Shown: positions 26,201-38,936 of the stretch, one piece after another | Position numbering within the stretch: position 1 is the first letter of the stretch | Layout of the letters: every line of letters begins with the position of its first letter | Source of the DNA: Verrucomicrobiia bacterium | GTDB lineage: Bacteria; Verrucomicrobiota; Verrucomicrobiia; Opitutales; Cerasicoccaceae | Assembly: GCA_030432235.1 (NCBI GenBank) | Contig: JAUIHT010000003.1 | Span: 186,001-250,000, forward strand | DNA length: 64,000 bases | Direction: 5' to 3' | Made by a program: the position numbers and the translations under genes | The notes under the pieces: generated by a model | The model's database searches: none | Told to the model about the DNA's origin: nothing | Seen by the model: only the letters and a program-made list of their open reading frames with translations

Positions 26201-27606
26201 GCAACTTCGCCGTCAGAATCGACCGCACCACCGCCGCGGGCGCGCCCACCGAAGGGCCCGAGCCGAAGGCCGCCACACGCAACGCCTGCAAGCTGTGCAG
26301 CCCGCTCGGCGCGGCCATGGTCTTCAAGGGCGTGCGCAACTGCCTGCCCTTCCTGCACGGCAGCCAGGGCTGCGCGACCTATATCCGCCGCTACATGATC
26401 AGCCACTTCCGCGAGCCGGTCGACATCGCTTCATCCAGCTTCTCCGAGGACGACGCCATCTTTGGCGGCGCGCGCAACTTCGCCGTGGGCGTGGACAACG
26501 TCATCGCGCAGTACGAGCCCGAGGTCATCGGCGTGGCCACCACCTGCCTCTCCGAAACCATTGGTGAGAACATGCTCGGCATGATCAAGGACTACAAGGA
26601 ACGCCACGAAGGCGACGGCCCGCCGCTGGTCCACGTTTCCACCCCCGCTTACACCGGTACGCACAGCGACGGCTACTACGCCGCAATCAAGGCGGTCCTG
26701 CAGGAGTTCGTCCAGCCCCTCAACCTCACCCTTTCGCATCAGGTCAACATCCTGCCGCCCATGTGCTCCTGCGCCGACCTGCGCCACCTGCGCGACCTCT
26801 GCGCGCTCTACGAGCTCGAGGCCACCATCGTCCCCGACTACAGCGACACCCTCGAAGGCGCGAGTTGGGACGCCTACCACCGCATTTCGCCCGGCGGTAC
26901 ATCCGTCGAGGACATCGCCGAGATGAGCGCCTCCAAGGCCACTCTCGAAATCGGCCACACTCAGGCCGGGCGTAAGGATAGCGCCGGAGTCTGGCTGGAA
27001 AAAGAACACGGCGTACGCCGCGAGGCCCTCGGCTGGCCCCTCGGTATTCGCCTCAGCGATGAGTTTTTCGCCTCCCTATCTCTCATATCGGGTAAGACAA
27101 TGCCGGAGACCGTCGCGGCTGAACGCGGCCGTTTGGTGGACGCCTATGTGGACGCCCACAAGTACGTATCGGGCCGACGTGCGGCGGTCTTCGGCGAACC
27201 CGATCTGGTCGTGGCCCTGGCCTCCTTCCTCAGCGAAATCGGCATCCGCCCGGTCATCTGCGCCACTGGCTCGAAGCTCAAAGGCTGGCGCGAGCTGCTG
27301 GCCGGCGAAATCGACGGCGGCATCGACGACATTGAAACCATCGCCGGGGCCGACCATGCCAAAATCGCCGAACGCACCCGCGCCCTCGAGCCCGATCTCA
27401 TGGTAGGCTCCAGCAAGGGCTATCCCATCGCCCGCGAGCTGGACATCCCCCTTGTGCGCGTCGGCTTCCCCATCCACGACCGCATCGGCTCGCAGCGGCA
27501 GCTCACCATGGGCTACCGCGGCACCCAGGAACTTTTCGACCGCGTCGTCAACGCCCTGCTGAAAGTCAAGCAGGACGACTCCGACACCGGATTCAGCTAT
27601 CTATGA
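26197..27606 (+). CDS. nifN: FeMo-cofactor assembly scaffold NifN
   Basis: 469 residues, paralogue of NifK and partner of NifE. CKLCSPLGAAMVFKGVRNC and FLHGSQGCATYIRRYMISHF (about 31-68) and GVATTCLSETIGENM (about 115) carry the cluster Cys positions. Overlaps nifE by ATGA. Ends as a complete protein of usual length, with no NifX fusion. Confidence 0.97.
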   Translation: MSNFAVRIDRTTAAGAPTEGPEPKAATRNACKLCSPLGAAMVFKGVRNCLPFLHGSQGCATYIRRYMISHFREPVDIASSSFSEDDAIFGGARNFAVGVDNVIAQYEPEVIGVATTCLSETIGENMLGMIKDYKERHEGDGPPLVHVSTPAYTGTHSDGYYAAIKAVLQEFVQPLNLTLSHQVNILPPMCSCADLRHLRDLCALYELEATIVPDYSDTLEGASWDAYHRISPGGTSVEDIAEMSASKATLEIGHTQAGRKDSAGVWLEKEHGVRREALGWPLGIRLSDEFFASLSLISGKTMPETVAAERGRLVDAYVDAHKYVSGRRAAVFGEPDLVVALASFLSEIGIRPVICATGSKLKGWRELLAGEIDGGIDDIETIAGADHAKIAERTRALEPDLMVGSSKGYPIARELDIPLVRVGFPIHDRIGSQRQLTMGYRGTQELFDRVVNALLKVKQDDSDTGFSYL

Positions 27607-27607
27607 G

Positions 27608-27723
27608 AAAATGACGAATGACCAATTTTGAATGACGAAAGGAACTACCATGAAAAACGAATCAACAAATTTTGTAGAAGAAAGCACTAGCAATTCCACA
27701 TTCGGGCTTCCTCATTCGTCATT
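27608..27723. repeat. GAATGACGAA-family repeat spanning the nifB start
   Basis: AATGACGAATG (27610-27620) upstream of nifB is complemented exactly by CATTCGTCATT (27713-27723) inside the nifB coding sequence, an 11-base-pair stem around the start codon at 27650. A second direct unit TGAATGACGAAAGG lies at 27629-27642 and provides the AAAGGA before the start; CATTCGGG at 27699 is a further inverted unit. Confidence 0.6.
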
Positions 27724-29026
27724 GAACGAAGCGCCCGATCCAGACGCCATCAATCTGGACAACCACCCGTGCTTCAACAAGGAGGCGTGCTCGAGCTTCG
27801 GGCGCATCCACCTGCCCGTCGCGCCAAAGTGCAACATCCAGTGCAACTACTGCAACCGCGACTTCGACTGCGTCAACGAAAGCCGCCCCGGTGTCACCTC
27901 CAGCGTGCTTTCGCCCGGACAGGCCCTCGTCTATCTAGATAAAATCATGGAGCAGCGCGAAGACATCGCGGTCGTCGGCATCGCCGGCCCCGGCGACCCC
28001 TTCGCCAATCCGGAGGAGACCATGGAAACCTTCCGCCTCGTGCGCGAGAAGTACCCGAAGATGATTCTCTGTCTTTCCACCAACGGCCTCGGCCTGACGG
28101 AGGAGTACGTTCAGGAACTCGCGGCGCTGAAGGTCAGCCACGTGACCATCACCATGAACGGCACCGACCCGGAAATCGCCGGCCAGGTTTACGCCTGGGC
28201 CCGTCACGAAAAGCGCATTTACCGCAAGACCGAGGCCGGGCGCATCATGATCGAAAAGCAACTCCAAGCCATCCGGTGGATCAAGCAGTACGGCATGATC
28301 GCCAAGGTCAACTCCATCATCGTGCCGACCGTCAATGACGCGCACATCCCGGAAATTGCCAAAACCGTTTCCGAGCTCGGAGCGGACATCATGAATTGCA
28401 TCCCGCTCCTGCCCACGCACAACACCGCTTTTGAACACCTGCCCGAACCGGACGCCAAGATGCGCTTCGCCCTGCGCCTCAAGTGCGGCGAGCACGTCAA
28501 CCAGATGACGCACTGCGCCCGTTGCCGCGCCGATGCCGTCGGGCGCCTCGGCCAGCAGAACACCGACGAAATCCAGGAGCTTATCCGCGCCTGTTCGCGC
28601 CTGCCGCTCAAGCCGCAGGACGAGCGCCCCTACGTGGCCGTGGCCACCCGCGAGGGCATGCTGGTCAATCTCCACCTCGGCGACGCACGCAGCTTTACCG
28701 TCTTCGGCGTCGACCCCGAGGACGAAACCGAGTTCGTCGCCGTCGACACCCGCCGCGCTCCCGAACCCGGCGCCGGCTCGATGCGCTGGGCCGTCCTCGC
28801 CGACAAGCTGAAAGACTGCAAGGCCATCCTGGTCAACGCCGCCGGGCCCTCACCGAAGCGAGCCCTGGAAGCCGCCGGCATCCGCGTCATCGAAATGGAA
28901 GGCATGATCGACATGGGCCTCTCCCACGTTTTCCACAACGAAGAGCTGCCCAGCAGCGTGGCACGGCGCTTTACCACCTGCGGCGCGGGAGTCTCCTGCG
29001 GCGGCGACGGCACCGGCTGCGGCTAA
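27650..29026 (+). CDS. nifB: FeMo-cofactor biosynthesis protein NifB with NifX-like domain
   Basis: 458 residues. Radical-SAM enzyme that makes the 8Fe core with central carbide (NifB-co). Radical-SAM Cys61-x3-Cys65-x2-Cys68 (PKCNIQCNYCNR), extra cluster motifs HPCFN (about 39-43) and CARC (about 283-286), and GIAGPGDPFANPEET for SAM. From about residue 330 (RPYVAVATREGMLVNLHLG) a NifX/NafY-type domain binds or carries the product, ending in a Gly/Cys-rich tail GVSCGGDGTGCG. ATG at 27650 is preferred over 27632 as AAAGGA precedes it by seven bases. Residues about 17-27 are encoded by a spacer-type repeat and form an unusual N-terminal extension. Confidence 0.96.
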   Translation: MKNESTNFVEESTSNSTFGLPHSSLNEAPDPDAINLDNHPCFNKEACSSFGRIHLPVAPKCNIQCNYCNRDFDCVNESRPGVTSSVLSPGQALVYLDKIMEQREDIAVVGIAGPGDPFANPEETMETFRLVREKYPKMILCLSTNGLGLTEEYVQELAALKVSHVTITMNGTDPEIAGQVYAWARHEKRIYRKTEAGRIMIEKQLQAIRWIKQYGMIAKVNSIIVPTVNDAHIPEIAKTVSELGADIMNCIPLLPTHNTAFEHLPEPDAKMRFALRLKCGEHVNQMTHCARCRADAVGRLGQQNTDEIQELIRACSRLPLKPQDERPYVAVATREGMLVNLHLGDARSFTVFGVDPEDETEFVAVDTRRAPEPGAGSMRWAVLADKLKDCKAILVNAAGPSPKRALEAAGIRVIEMEGMIDMGLSHVFHNEELPSSVARRFTTCGAGVSCGGDGTGCG

Positions 29027-29030
29027 GCCT

Positions 29031-29052
29031 CTGTATCATATATGTAATACAG
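29031..29052 (+). other. Hairpin in the nifB-ferredoxin gap
   Basis: CTGTAT, ten bases, ATACAG four bases after the nifB stop. No U-tract follows. May be a weak processing or pausing site within the operon; the spacing does not fit a NifA activator site. Confidence 0.4.
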
Positions 29053-29098
29053 ATTACACTTTCCAATAACGACACTCAAAAACGAACCAAGCATTCCC

Positions 29099-29407
29099 AT
29101 GAACAAGCCCGAACATCACCTATTCATCTGCGGCAGCGCCCGCGCCAGCGGCGAACTCAAAGGCGTCTGCTGCAACAAGGACTCCGTGGCCCTGCTCTCC
29201 TACACCCAGAGCGAGATCCAGGACCGCATGCTCAACGGCGTGGAAGTCTCCATGACCGGCTGCCTCAACATGTGCACCCGCGGCCCCGTGGTCATTGATT
29301 ACCCGGCCGGGCGCTTCTATGAAAAGGCCACCGAGGGGCTCATCGACGAGATCCTCGACGCCATCGAAGACGGCGAGGTCTGCGAAACCAACCTCATTGA
29401 GGATTAA
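29099..29407 (+). CDS. Thioredoxin-like [2Fe-2S] ferredoxin
   Basis: 102 residues. LFICGSARASGELKGVCC (first Cys pair region, about 9-26) and MTGCLNMCTRGPVVIDYP (about 54-72, Cys-x3-Cys) are the four-Cys pattern of Shethna protein I/clostridial 2Fe-2S ferredoxins with thioredoxin fold. Such proteins often accompany nif clusters and may carry electrons to nitrogenase or protect it against oxygen by complex formation. Located between nifB and the molbindin gene. Confidence 0.9.
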   Translation: MNKPEHHLFICGSARASGELKGVCCNKDSVALLSYTQSEIQDRMLNGVEVSMTGCLNMCTRGPVVIDYPAGRFYEKATEGLIDEILDAIEDGEVCETNLIED

Positions 29408-29429
29408 CCTTAACCTTGTCAAAGCGATC

Positions 29430-29642
29430 ATGAAGCTGTCCGCCCGCAATCAGATAAAGGGAGAAATCGTTTCCCTGACTACTGGAGCCTTGAACACAGA
29501 AATCGTTCTCGAACTCTCTTCCGGCCTGCAAATCGTCAGCATTATTACCAATTCCTCGGCCCAGGCATTAGGGCTGAAAGTTGGCTTGGAAGCCGTCGCC
29601 ATCATCAAGGCCAGCAACGTCATGATCGGCATCGAGGAATAA
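29430..29642 (+). CDS. Molbindin (Mop/TOBE molybdate-binding protein)
   Basis: 70 residues: SARNQIKGEIVSLTTGALNT at the start, ASNVMIGIEE at the end, the single Mop/TOBE fold that assembles into hexamers storing molybdate. Frame is chosen from the ATG at 29430. In the nif operon it likely buffers Mo for FeMo-co, analogous to clostridial MopI-III near nif genes. Its stop is three bases before nifV, and a GAGG in its 3' end serves nifV. Confidence 0.9.
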   Translation: MKLSARNQIKGEIVSLTTGALNTEIVLELSSGLQIVSIITNSSAQALGLKVGLEAVAIIKASNVMIGIEE

Positions 29643-29645
29643 GCC

Positions 29646-30782
29646 ATGGACACACGCCCGCCATACCTTATCGACACAACGCTGCGCGACGGCGAGCAAG
29701 CGGCGGGTGTGGCCTTTACGCTCTCCGAAAAGCTGGCCATCGCCAGGAAGCTCGCCGACGCCGGCGTGCCGGAACTGGAGGTGGGCATTCCGGCCATGGG
29801 CGACAGTGAAATCTCGCACATCGCGACCATTGCCGCCTCGGAATTGCCCTGCCGCATCCTCACCTGGGGACGCGCCACCATGACCGACCTCGCCGCGGCC
29901 ACCATGACCGGCGCGCACGGCTTCCACTTCTCGCTGCCGGTCAGCCGCCTGCACCTGTCCATCTGGAAAAAGGACGAGGCCTGGGTCTTCCGCACTTTGG
30001 AAAAACTCGCCACCGAGGCGCAGCACCACTTCGAGTATTTCAGCGTCGGCGCACAGGACGCCTCCCGTTCCGACCCAGGTTTTTTGCGTGAATTCCTGGA
30101 TGCGGCGGCGGGCTCCGGCGCACGGCGGCTTAGACTGGCGGACACCGCCGGGCTGCTTCATCCACTGGCCACCCACGAGTTGTTCGCCATGCTCCGCCCG
30201 ATCAGCGATATCGAGCTGGAGTTCCATGGGCACAACGATCTCGGTATGGCCGTGGGCAACACCGTGGCCGCCTTCCTCGGCGGTGCCGACTGCGCCAGCG
30301 TAACCGTCAACGGCCTCGGCGAACGCGCCGGCAACGCGCCCCTGGAGGAGGTCGCCGCCGCGCTCAAGCACGCGGCCGACATCGAGCTGCCCCTCTCTTT
30401 CAAACAATTCGGCGAGCTGAGCGATCTCGTGGCGCAAGCTTCCGGACGCCGTCTGCGCTACGACAAGCCCGTGACCGGCCCGGCCTGCTTCCGCCACGAA
30501 TCCGGCATCCACCTTGCCGGCCTACAAAAGGATCGCCGCAGCTACGAAATTATTTCCCCCGGCGATGTCGGACGCGACCAGCCCGGCGTAGTCATCGGCC
30601 GCCATAGCGGCTCAGCCGCCCTGATGGAAGCCGCCGAAACCCTTGGCATGCCGCTCACGCGGGAACTCGCCAGTCTGCTCCTGCCCGCGGTACGTCGCCG
30701 TGCCGAAACCTTCGGGCACGCTCTGCCCAAAGACGAATTACGTTCACTTCTTGAAAATTTCCTTAACCCAACCATGTCATGA
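29646..30782 (+). CDS. nifV: Homocitrate synthase NifV
   Basis: 378 residues. Condenses acetyl-CoA with 2-oxoglutarate to give R-homocitrate, the organic ligand of FeMo-co. [20 protein letters not shown] (about 9-28, catalytic Arg/Asp), [15 protein letters not shown] (metal-binding His pair, about 195-209) and [15 protein letters not shown] mark the DRE-TIM (LeuA-like) family; the chain is short, lacking the leucine-regulatory domain of LeuA. Its TGA overlaps the following ATG as ATGA. Confidence 0.95.
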   Translation: MDTRPPYLIDTTLRDGEQAAGVAFTLSEKLAIARKLADAGVPELEVGIPAMGDSEISHIATIAASELPCRILTWGRATMTDLAAATMTGAHGFHFSLPVSRLHLSIWKKDEAWVFRTLEKLATEAQHHFEYFSVGAQDASRSDPGFLREFLDAAAGSGARRLRLADTAGLLHPLATHELFAMLRPISDIELEFHGHNDLGMAVGNTVAAFLGGADCASVTVNGLGERAGNAPLEEVAAALKHAADIELPLSFKQFGELSDLVAQASGRRLRYDKPVTGPACFRHESGIHLAGLQKDRRSYEIISPGDVGRDQPGVVIGRHSGSAALMEAAETLGMPLTRELASLLLPAVRRRAETFGHALPKDELRSLLENFLNPTMS

Positions 30783-31309
30783 GCTTCCTTATTTATCATT
30801 GCGACGGCGTGCGCTACGCGCGCGTCGACTCGATCAAACTGACCGGCGCGGACGGCGTGCTGGCCCGATTCCTCATGCAAAACAGTCATGTGGAAACCCC
30901 CTTCGCCTGGCAGTTGAGCGACGCCGACATAATCCAGCTGGCGCGGCCCGACCTCAACCCGACCGAGCATCGCCTCATTCTCGATATGATGCCGGGCGAT
31001 TCTCACGAGATCAGCCTCTACCACGTCACCTATCTTCAAGGATCGTCCGAACTGGACGAGAGCGACGTCGTACTGGCCAGCCGCATCCTCTTTCAAGCCA
31101 CCGAACCGGGGGCGGCCGTCGCACTCAAGCGCGCCTTCACCCTCGATAAGCCGGAAAGCAGCCGCCAGATGCTGGAAGCCATGCGGCTGACCGGCGGCAC
31201 CCTTCGCGGCAAGTATTTCTGGGCCAAACCGAAAATGGACATCGGCGCGGCTGTCTGCCCCTCCTCCACTTCTGTCCACGAGAACACCCAACCATTAGTA
31301 GAAGCATGA
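30779..31309 (+). CDS. Unknown nif-operon protein
   Basis: 176 residues, no family recognised. Soluble, no signal peptide or membrane segment, one Cys near the C-terminus. Noticeable stretches are [21 protein letters not shown] (about 11-31), [20 protein letters not shown] and [17 protein letters not shown]. It overlaps nifV upstream and the flavodoxin downstream by ATGA on both sides, so it is under tight co-translation with electron-transfer and homocitrate genes. A role in FeMo-co assembly or electron transfer is possible by context only. Confidence 0.75.
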   Translation: MSFLIYHCDGVRYARVDSIKLTGADGVLARFLMQNSHVETPFAWQLSDADIIQLARPDLNPTEHRLILDMMPGDSHEISLYHVTYLQGSSELDESDVVLASRILFQATEPGAAVALKRAFTLDKPESSRQMLEAMRLTGGTLRGKYFWAKPKMDIGAAVCPSSTSVHENTQPLVEA

Positions 31310-31764
31310 AACTGACAGTACTTTACGGAACGGAGACGGGGAACAGCAAAGGCCTCGCTCAGAAAGTCGCCGCCAAAGGCGCGAAAAACGGCGTGGAGGT
31401 AGACGTCATCGACCTGGCCACCTATTCGGTCGATCAACTGGCCGAGCTCGACCATCCGACGCTCGTCATCATCTCCACCTGGGACGAAGGCCTGCCGCCG
31501 CCCAAGTGCGTCGATTTCGTCAACGCGCTCAAGAGCCGCGCCGAACCGCTGAGCAACCTACGCTACAGCGTACTGGCCCTCGGCGACACCGAGTACACGC
31601 TCTTCTGCGAATGCGGCAAGCAGGTCGACGCCAAGTTGGCCGAGCTTGGGGCCGAGTGCCTCCTGTCACGCACCGACCTGGGCGCGGACTTCATGGTCAG
31701 CTACATCGGCTGGTCCAAGAACTTCTGGAAGACCCTGGCCAAAGTCTACGGCGTAGCCGCCTGA
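31306..31764 (+). CDS. Flavodoxin (NifF-role)
   Basis: 152 residues. FMN phosphate loop YGTETGNSKGLAQKVA (about 6-21), 60-loop STWDEGLPPPKCVDF, and 90-loop LALGDTEYTLFCECGKQVD resemble the flavodoxin domain of CysJ/P450-reductase enzymes more than classic long-chain NifF. Encoded directly before nifJ, so the likely path is pyruvate to NifJ to this flavodoxin to NifH. Start overlaps the upstream gene by ATGA. Confidence 0.88.
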   Translation: MKLTVLYGTETGNSKGLAQKVAAKGAKNGVEVDVIDLATYSVDQLAELDHPTLVIISTWDEGLPPPKCVDFVNALKSRAEPLSNLRYSVLALGDTEYTLFCECGKQVDAKLAELGAECLLSRTDLGADFMVSYIGWSKNFWKTLAKVYGVAA

Positions 31765-31802
31765 TTTTCATCCATCACATTCATCATTAAAGCTCACCTA
31801 TC

Positions 31803-35372
<3,570 letters not shown>

Positions 35373-35408
35373 GCCCGGCGTCGTCACCGCGAGCGATGAA
35401 AGCCCTTT

Positions 35409-36215
35409 ATGCCCCCCTTGATTGATTCCCCGGATACCGCGATCAACCACTGCGATATCTCTCCCTGGATTCTCGCATCAGAGGAGTTCAACAGCGCACC
35501 CCGGCCGATCCAAATCGCCGGGGTGCGTGAGTCCAACCGGCACTTCTTCAGCATGCTGGACGACATCGGGGAGCCACGCCGCCGGGGGCAGGTTTTTCAC
35601 GATTACCTCGATGTCACCTTCGCGCTGCACCAGTGGGAAAACCACCGTGGCAAGGCACGCAGCAGCCTGCGCAACAGCTACGTGCGCTTCCTGCGCGGCT
35701 GGGGCCTGGAAAGCAACGGCGTCGAAGGCGCCGTCCTGAAGAGCTGGGTGCAAAGCCGCTTCGGCATCGCCCCGACCTACCACAAGGGCATCCTGCGGCA
35801 GGACGGCGGCGAGGAGGACCAGCGCTTTGCCGTCGACCGTATGAAGGGCAGCCTGAAGACCAATGCCATCTACTCCCAATTCGATCTACTCTACGAGTTC
35901 TGCCAGTACGAGTGGCAGCGCCGCAGACCGGATAGCCTCACCCTGCCGCTGTATCGTGGCACCAATGACGCCGAGGAGCATCCGGTCATCAGACGTAAGG
36001 AAAAACGAGAAAGCTGTGTGCGCCTGAACAACCTTGTTTCGTTCACCTCCGATCGCGAGAAAGCTTGGGAGTTCGGGTCAACCGTCTGGGAAAGCATCGT
36101 GCCGGCTTGCAAAATCATCTTCTTCAGCGGACTGCTACCCGACAGCCTGCTGTGGGGAGAGGACGAGTACCTCGTCATCGGCGGGCACTACTGGGTCAAG
36201 GAACTGTTGTACTGA
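35409..36215 (+). CDS. draT: Dinitrogenase reductase ADP-ribosyltransferase DraT
   Basis: 268 residues. Transfers ADP-ribose from NAD+ to the Arg of NifH (Arg113 here), switching nitrogenase off on ammonium or energy loss. Family stretches: QVFHDYLDVTFALHQW, RSSLRNSYVRFLRGWGLESN, YSQFDLLYEF, LPLYRGTND (the R-x of the ADP-ribosyltransferase fold), NLVSFTSDREKAWEFGS and GEDEYLVIGG with the catalytic Glu. Stop and draG start overlap as TGATG, so both are made from one message following nifJ by 36 bases. Confidence 0.93.
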   Translation: MPPLIDSPDTAINHCDISPWILASEEFNSAPRPIQIAGVRESNRHFFSMLDDIGEPRRRGQVFHDYLDVTFALHQWENHRGKARSSLRNSYVRFLRGWGLESNGVEGAVLKSWVQSRFGIAPTYHKGILRQDGGEEDQRFAVDRMKGSLKTNAIYSQFDLLYEFCQYEWQRRRPDSLTLPLYRGTNDAEEHPVIRRKEKRESCVRLNNLVSFTSDREKAWEFGSTVWESIVPACKIIFFSGLLPDSLLWGEDEYLVIGGHYWVKELLY

Positions 36216-37159
36216 TGAGCCTGCGGGAACACATACGCGCCGGGATGCTCGGCCTGCTGGTGGGGGACGCCTGCGGCGTGCCTTACGAATTTCGCCGTCC
36301 GGATGAGCTACCGCCCATGGATGCGCTCGACATGGAGCCACCTCAAGGCTTTCTACGCACCTATGCCCACGTGCCGCTCGGCACCTGGTCGGACGACGGC
36401 GCCCAGGCCCTGTGCCTCTTTGCCTCCCTGCTGGCCTGCCGGCAGTATCACGCGCATGACTTCGCCAGCCGCCTGCTACGCTGGCACGACAAAGGTTACC
36501 TGGCGGTGGACAACTACGTCTTCGACATCGGCAACCAGACCAGCGTCTCCATCGCCCGGCTGAAGAAGGGGCTCGTCACCAGCGACTCCGGCCTGAGCGG
36601 CGAGCGCAACAACGGCAACGGCTCGCTCATGCGCAGCCTGCCTTTGGCCCTGCTCCATCGCGGCGACGATGTCGCACTGGTGGTCGACGCCCAGCGGCAG
36701 TCCAAGCTGACCCACAAGCACCCGCGCTCGCAGATATGCTGCGCCTTGTACTGCCTGTGGGCACGCCGCGAATGGCAACGTCACCCGAATCCCTGGGCCG
36801 ACGCGGTGGACACCTTGCGTGGTCTCTATCGGGTCAACCCGGGCTTCACCCGCGAGCTGGAGGAGCATGTCCGCCCCGACGAACCGCCCGCCGGTCACGG
36901 CAGCGGCTACGTGGTGGATGCCCTGCATAGCGCACGGCTGGCCTGTGAAGAAGACAGCTACGAAGCCATCATCAAACGCGCCATCTCCCTCGGTCACGAC
37001 ACCGACACGACCGCCTGCATCGCCGGGGGCATCGCGGGCCTGCGCCACGGCGTGGAAAGCATCCCGGAGAAGTGGCTGCAACGACTCAGGGGCAAGGACA
37101 TCCTGGCCATGCTCGGCCTCTATGAAGCGCTCCCCGAAACGGTGGAGTCTCAACCATAG
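36215..37159 (+). CDS. draG: ADP-ribosyl-[dinitrogen reductase] hydrolase DraG
   Basis: 314 residues. Removes ADP-ribose from NifH and restores activity. Binuclear Mn site motifs: LGLLVGDACGVPYEF (about 12-26), GTWSDDGAQALCL (about 53-65, paired Asp), and LGHDTDTTACIAGGIAGL (about 261-278, Asp cluster). The ATG at 36215 is chosen by the TGATG overlap with draT and the family N-terminus; the frame is open upstream inside draT but not coding. Its 3' end overlaps the convergent modC by ten bases. No draB/glnB-type regulator is adjacent. Confidence 0.93.
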   Translation: MSLREHIRAGMLGLLVGDACGVPYEFRRPDELPPMDALDMEPPQGFLRTYAHVPLGTWSDDGAQALCLFASLLACRQYHAHDFASRLLRWHDKGYLAVDNYVFDIGNQTSVSIARLKKGLVTSDSGLSGERNNGNGSLMRSLPLALLHRGDDVALVVDAQRQSKLTHKHPRSQICCALYCLWARREWQRHPNPWADAVDTLRGLYRVNPGFTRELEEHVRPDEPPAGHGSGYVVDALHSARLACEEDSYEAIIKRAISLGHDTDTTACIAGGIAGLRHGVESIPEKWLQRLRGKDILAMLGLYEALPETVESQP

Positions 37160-38253
37160 ACGTTCACGGCCGTGGTTTTGAAAATGAGCTGAATCGGCAT
37201 GCCCGAACGAATTTCCAACTCCTGCACAGCGAGCGAGGTCAATTCCACCGCAATCGGCGGCAGGTAAGGCGCTTCGTCCAACAGCGTGACCAGCAGGATG
37301 CGGCCTTCCACTTCCTCCAGCTTGAGCACGCGCGCCTCCAGACAATTCCGGGCGGAGAGACCTTGCGGCGACTTGAGCGCAACCAGGATTTCGTTGGCGC
37401 GCAGCCCGATGGTGATGGCCACATCCTCGGCCTGATGAAAGGGTGGAACCAAAACTTCGGGGCCGTCTCCGCTCTCACCCAGGCGCAGGCGGCATAGCGT
37501 CTCCGAACGCTCCACCACGCGGGCCCACTGTACGTTTTCAAAGCCCTCCTGCGAAGCCGTTCCGTAAACCCGGGGATCGGTAAAGACCTCCACCGGCTTG
37601 CCGCGCGTCACGATTTTACCCTCCTGGATGGCCAGCACCTCGTCGCACAGCGCCTGTAGCTCCAGCGGCTGGTGGGACACGATGAGAATCGGCGCCTCGA
37701 ACTCCTCGCGCACCCGCTGGAGGAAAGGCAGGATGCGGTGCCTCAGCTTGCCGTCGAGTGAGGACAACGGTTCGTCCAGCAGCAAGAGACGCGGCCCGGA
37801 GCACAAGGCACGCCCGAGGGAAACCCGCTGACGCTCCCCTCCCGAAAGCGTATCCACCGAGCGCTCCATGAGCGGTGTCAGCTCCAGCATCGTCGCCACC
37901 TTGTCGAGGACGGCCTCGACGTCGAGTCCCTGAGCGTGAGCCCGCGCTGCCCCCGCCAGAAGATTTTTACGCACGCTGCGGCGCGGAAATAAAAGCAGGT
38001 CCTGCGGCACATAGCCGATCCCGCGAGCCTCGGGCGGCAGGGACTTACCGCCCTCCAGCCACGTGGTATCCTTGAAAACCAGACGCCCCCGGGCATTGCG
38101 GCGCAACCCGGCAACGGTTTCGAGCAACGTCGTCTTGCCCGAGCCGGACGGACCGAAGACGCCCGTCACGTGCGCGTCGAATCCCGCCTCCACCTTCAGG
38201 TCGAAACGATCCAACGGCACTCGCAAGGCCATCTCCAGCCAGGGCGTGCTCAT
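37150..38253 (-). CDS. modC: Molybdate ABC transporter ATP-binding protein ModC
   Basis: 367 residues: Walker [13 protein letters not shown] (about 34-45), Q-loop [12 protein letters not shown] signature [16 protein letters not shown] (about 133-148), Walker [17 protein letters not shown], His-loop IVSHQPLE, then a C-terminal TOBE-type domain (about 290-365) that senses molybdate. Overlaps modB by ATGA. Convergent with draG; the order modA-modB-modC runs opposite to the nif operon. Confidence 0.94.
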   Translation of the reverse strand: MSTPWLEMALRVPLDRFDLKVEAGFDAHVTGVFGPSGSGKTTLLETVAGLRRNARGRLVFKDTTWLEGGKSLPPEARGIGYVPQDLLLFPRRSVRKNLLAGAARAHAQGLDVEAVLDKVATMLELTPLMERSVDTLSGGERQRVSLGRALCSGPRLLLLDEPLSSLDGKLRHRILPFLQRVREEFEAPILIVSHQPLELQALCDEVLAIQEGKIVTRGKPVEVFTDPRVYGTASQEGFENVQWARVVERSETLCRLRLGESGDGPEVLVPPFHQAEDVAITIGLRANEILVALKSPQGLSARNCLEARVLKLEEVEGRILLVTLLDEAPYLPPIAVELTSLAVQELEIRSGMPIQLIFKTTAVNVYG

Positions 38254-38936
38254 GCGCGCTTTACGGGTTCACGACGGCGCGGCCCCAGCAGCCACTCCAT
38301 CAGAAAGACAGCAGTGAACCCGATCACCAGAGCGATGCCGAGCAGGAGGTTGGCGCGGGGAAAATTGCCCGACTGCTGGGCACTGTAAATGGCCGAGGCG
38401 AGCGTCTGCGTGCGGCCCGGGATATTACCGGCCACCATGATGGTCGCTCCGAACTCGCCCATGGCCCGGGTGAACCCCAGGATCGTAGCCGCCGCCAGAC
38501 CCTTGGATGCCAGTGGCAGGGTGATGACGAAGAAAGTTTTGCAGGCGCTGTAGCCGAGTGTGCGGGACATCGTCTCCAGACGGGGATCCACCTCCTCAAA
38601 GCTGACTCGCGCGGCGCGCACCACCAGTGGCAGAGACATCACCGCATAGGCGACGATGACGCCCTTCCAGGTCAGGATGATGTCGAGGTCGAAGCCAAGC
38701 GTGTCGCGCCCCAGGACCCCGGCGTCCGCCAGCACATACAACAACAAGTAGCCAACCGCGGTCGGGGGCAGCACCATCGGCAGCGTGACCAAGGCGGAAA
38801 CCGCACGCTTGCCCGGGAACTCATAGCGCGCCAAACCGTAAGCTAGCGGAATCGCCGGAATCAGGACGAACGCAGTCGCCAGCAGCGCCCAGCAAACCGT
38901 GTGGATGACGACTTCCAATACCGGTGACATGATCAT
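38250..38936 (-). CDS. modB: Molybdate ABC transporter permease ModB
   Basis: 228 residues with five to six membrane segments. [19 protein letters not shown] (about 50-68) and [18 protein letters not shown] (about 153-170, the EAA loop that contacts ModC) are typical ModB sequences. Start immediately abuts the modA stop; a second in-frame ATG two codons later is also possible. Confidence 0.94.
   Translation of the reverse strand: MIMSPVLEVVIHTVCWALLATAFVLIPAIPLAYGLARYEFPGKRAVSALVTLPMVLPPTAVGYLLLYVLADAGVLGRDTLGFDLDIILTWKGVIVAYAVMSLPLVVRAARVSFEEVDPRLETMSRTLGYSACKTFFVITLPLASKGLAAATILGFTRAMGEFGATIMVAGNIPGRTQTLASAIYSAQQSGNFPRANLLLGIALVIGFTAVFLMEWLLGPRRREPVKRA

Noticed and set aside
27632-27652. 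nifB start at 27632
   Set aside because: It lies within a spacer repeat unit and has no ribosome binding site; the ATG at 27650 has AAAGGA at the right distance.
29031-29052. CTGTAT-N10-ATACAG after nifB as a NifA site
   Set aside because: TGT and ACA are 14 bases apart instead of 10, and no sigma-54 promoter follows, so it is listed only as a hairpin.
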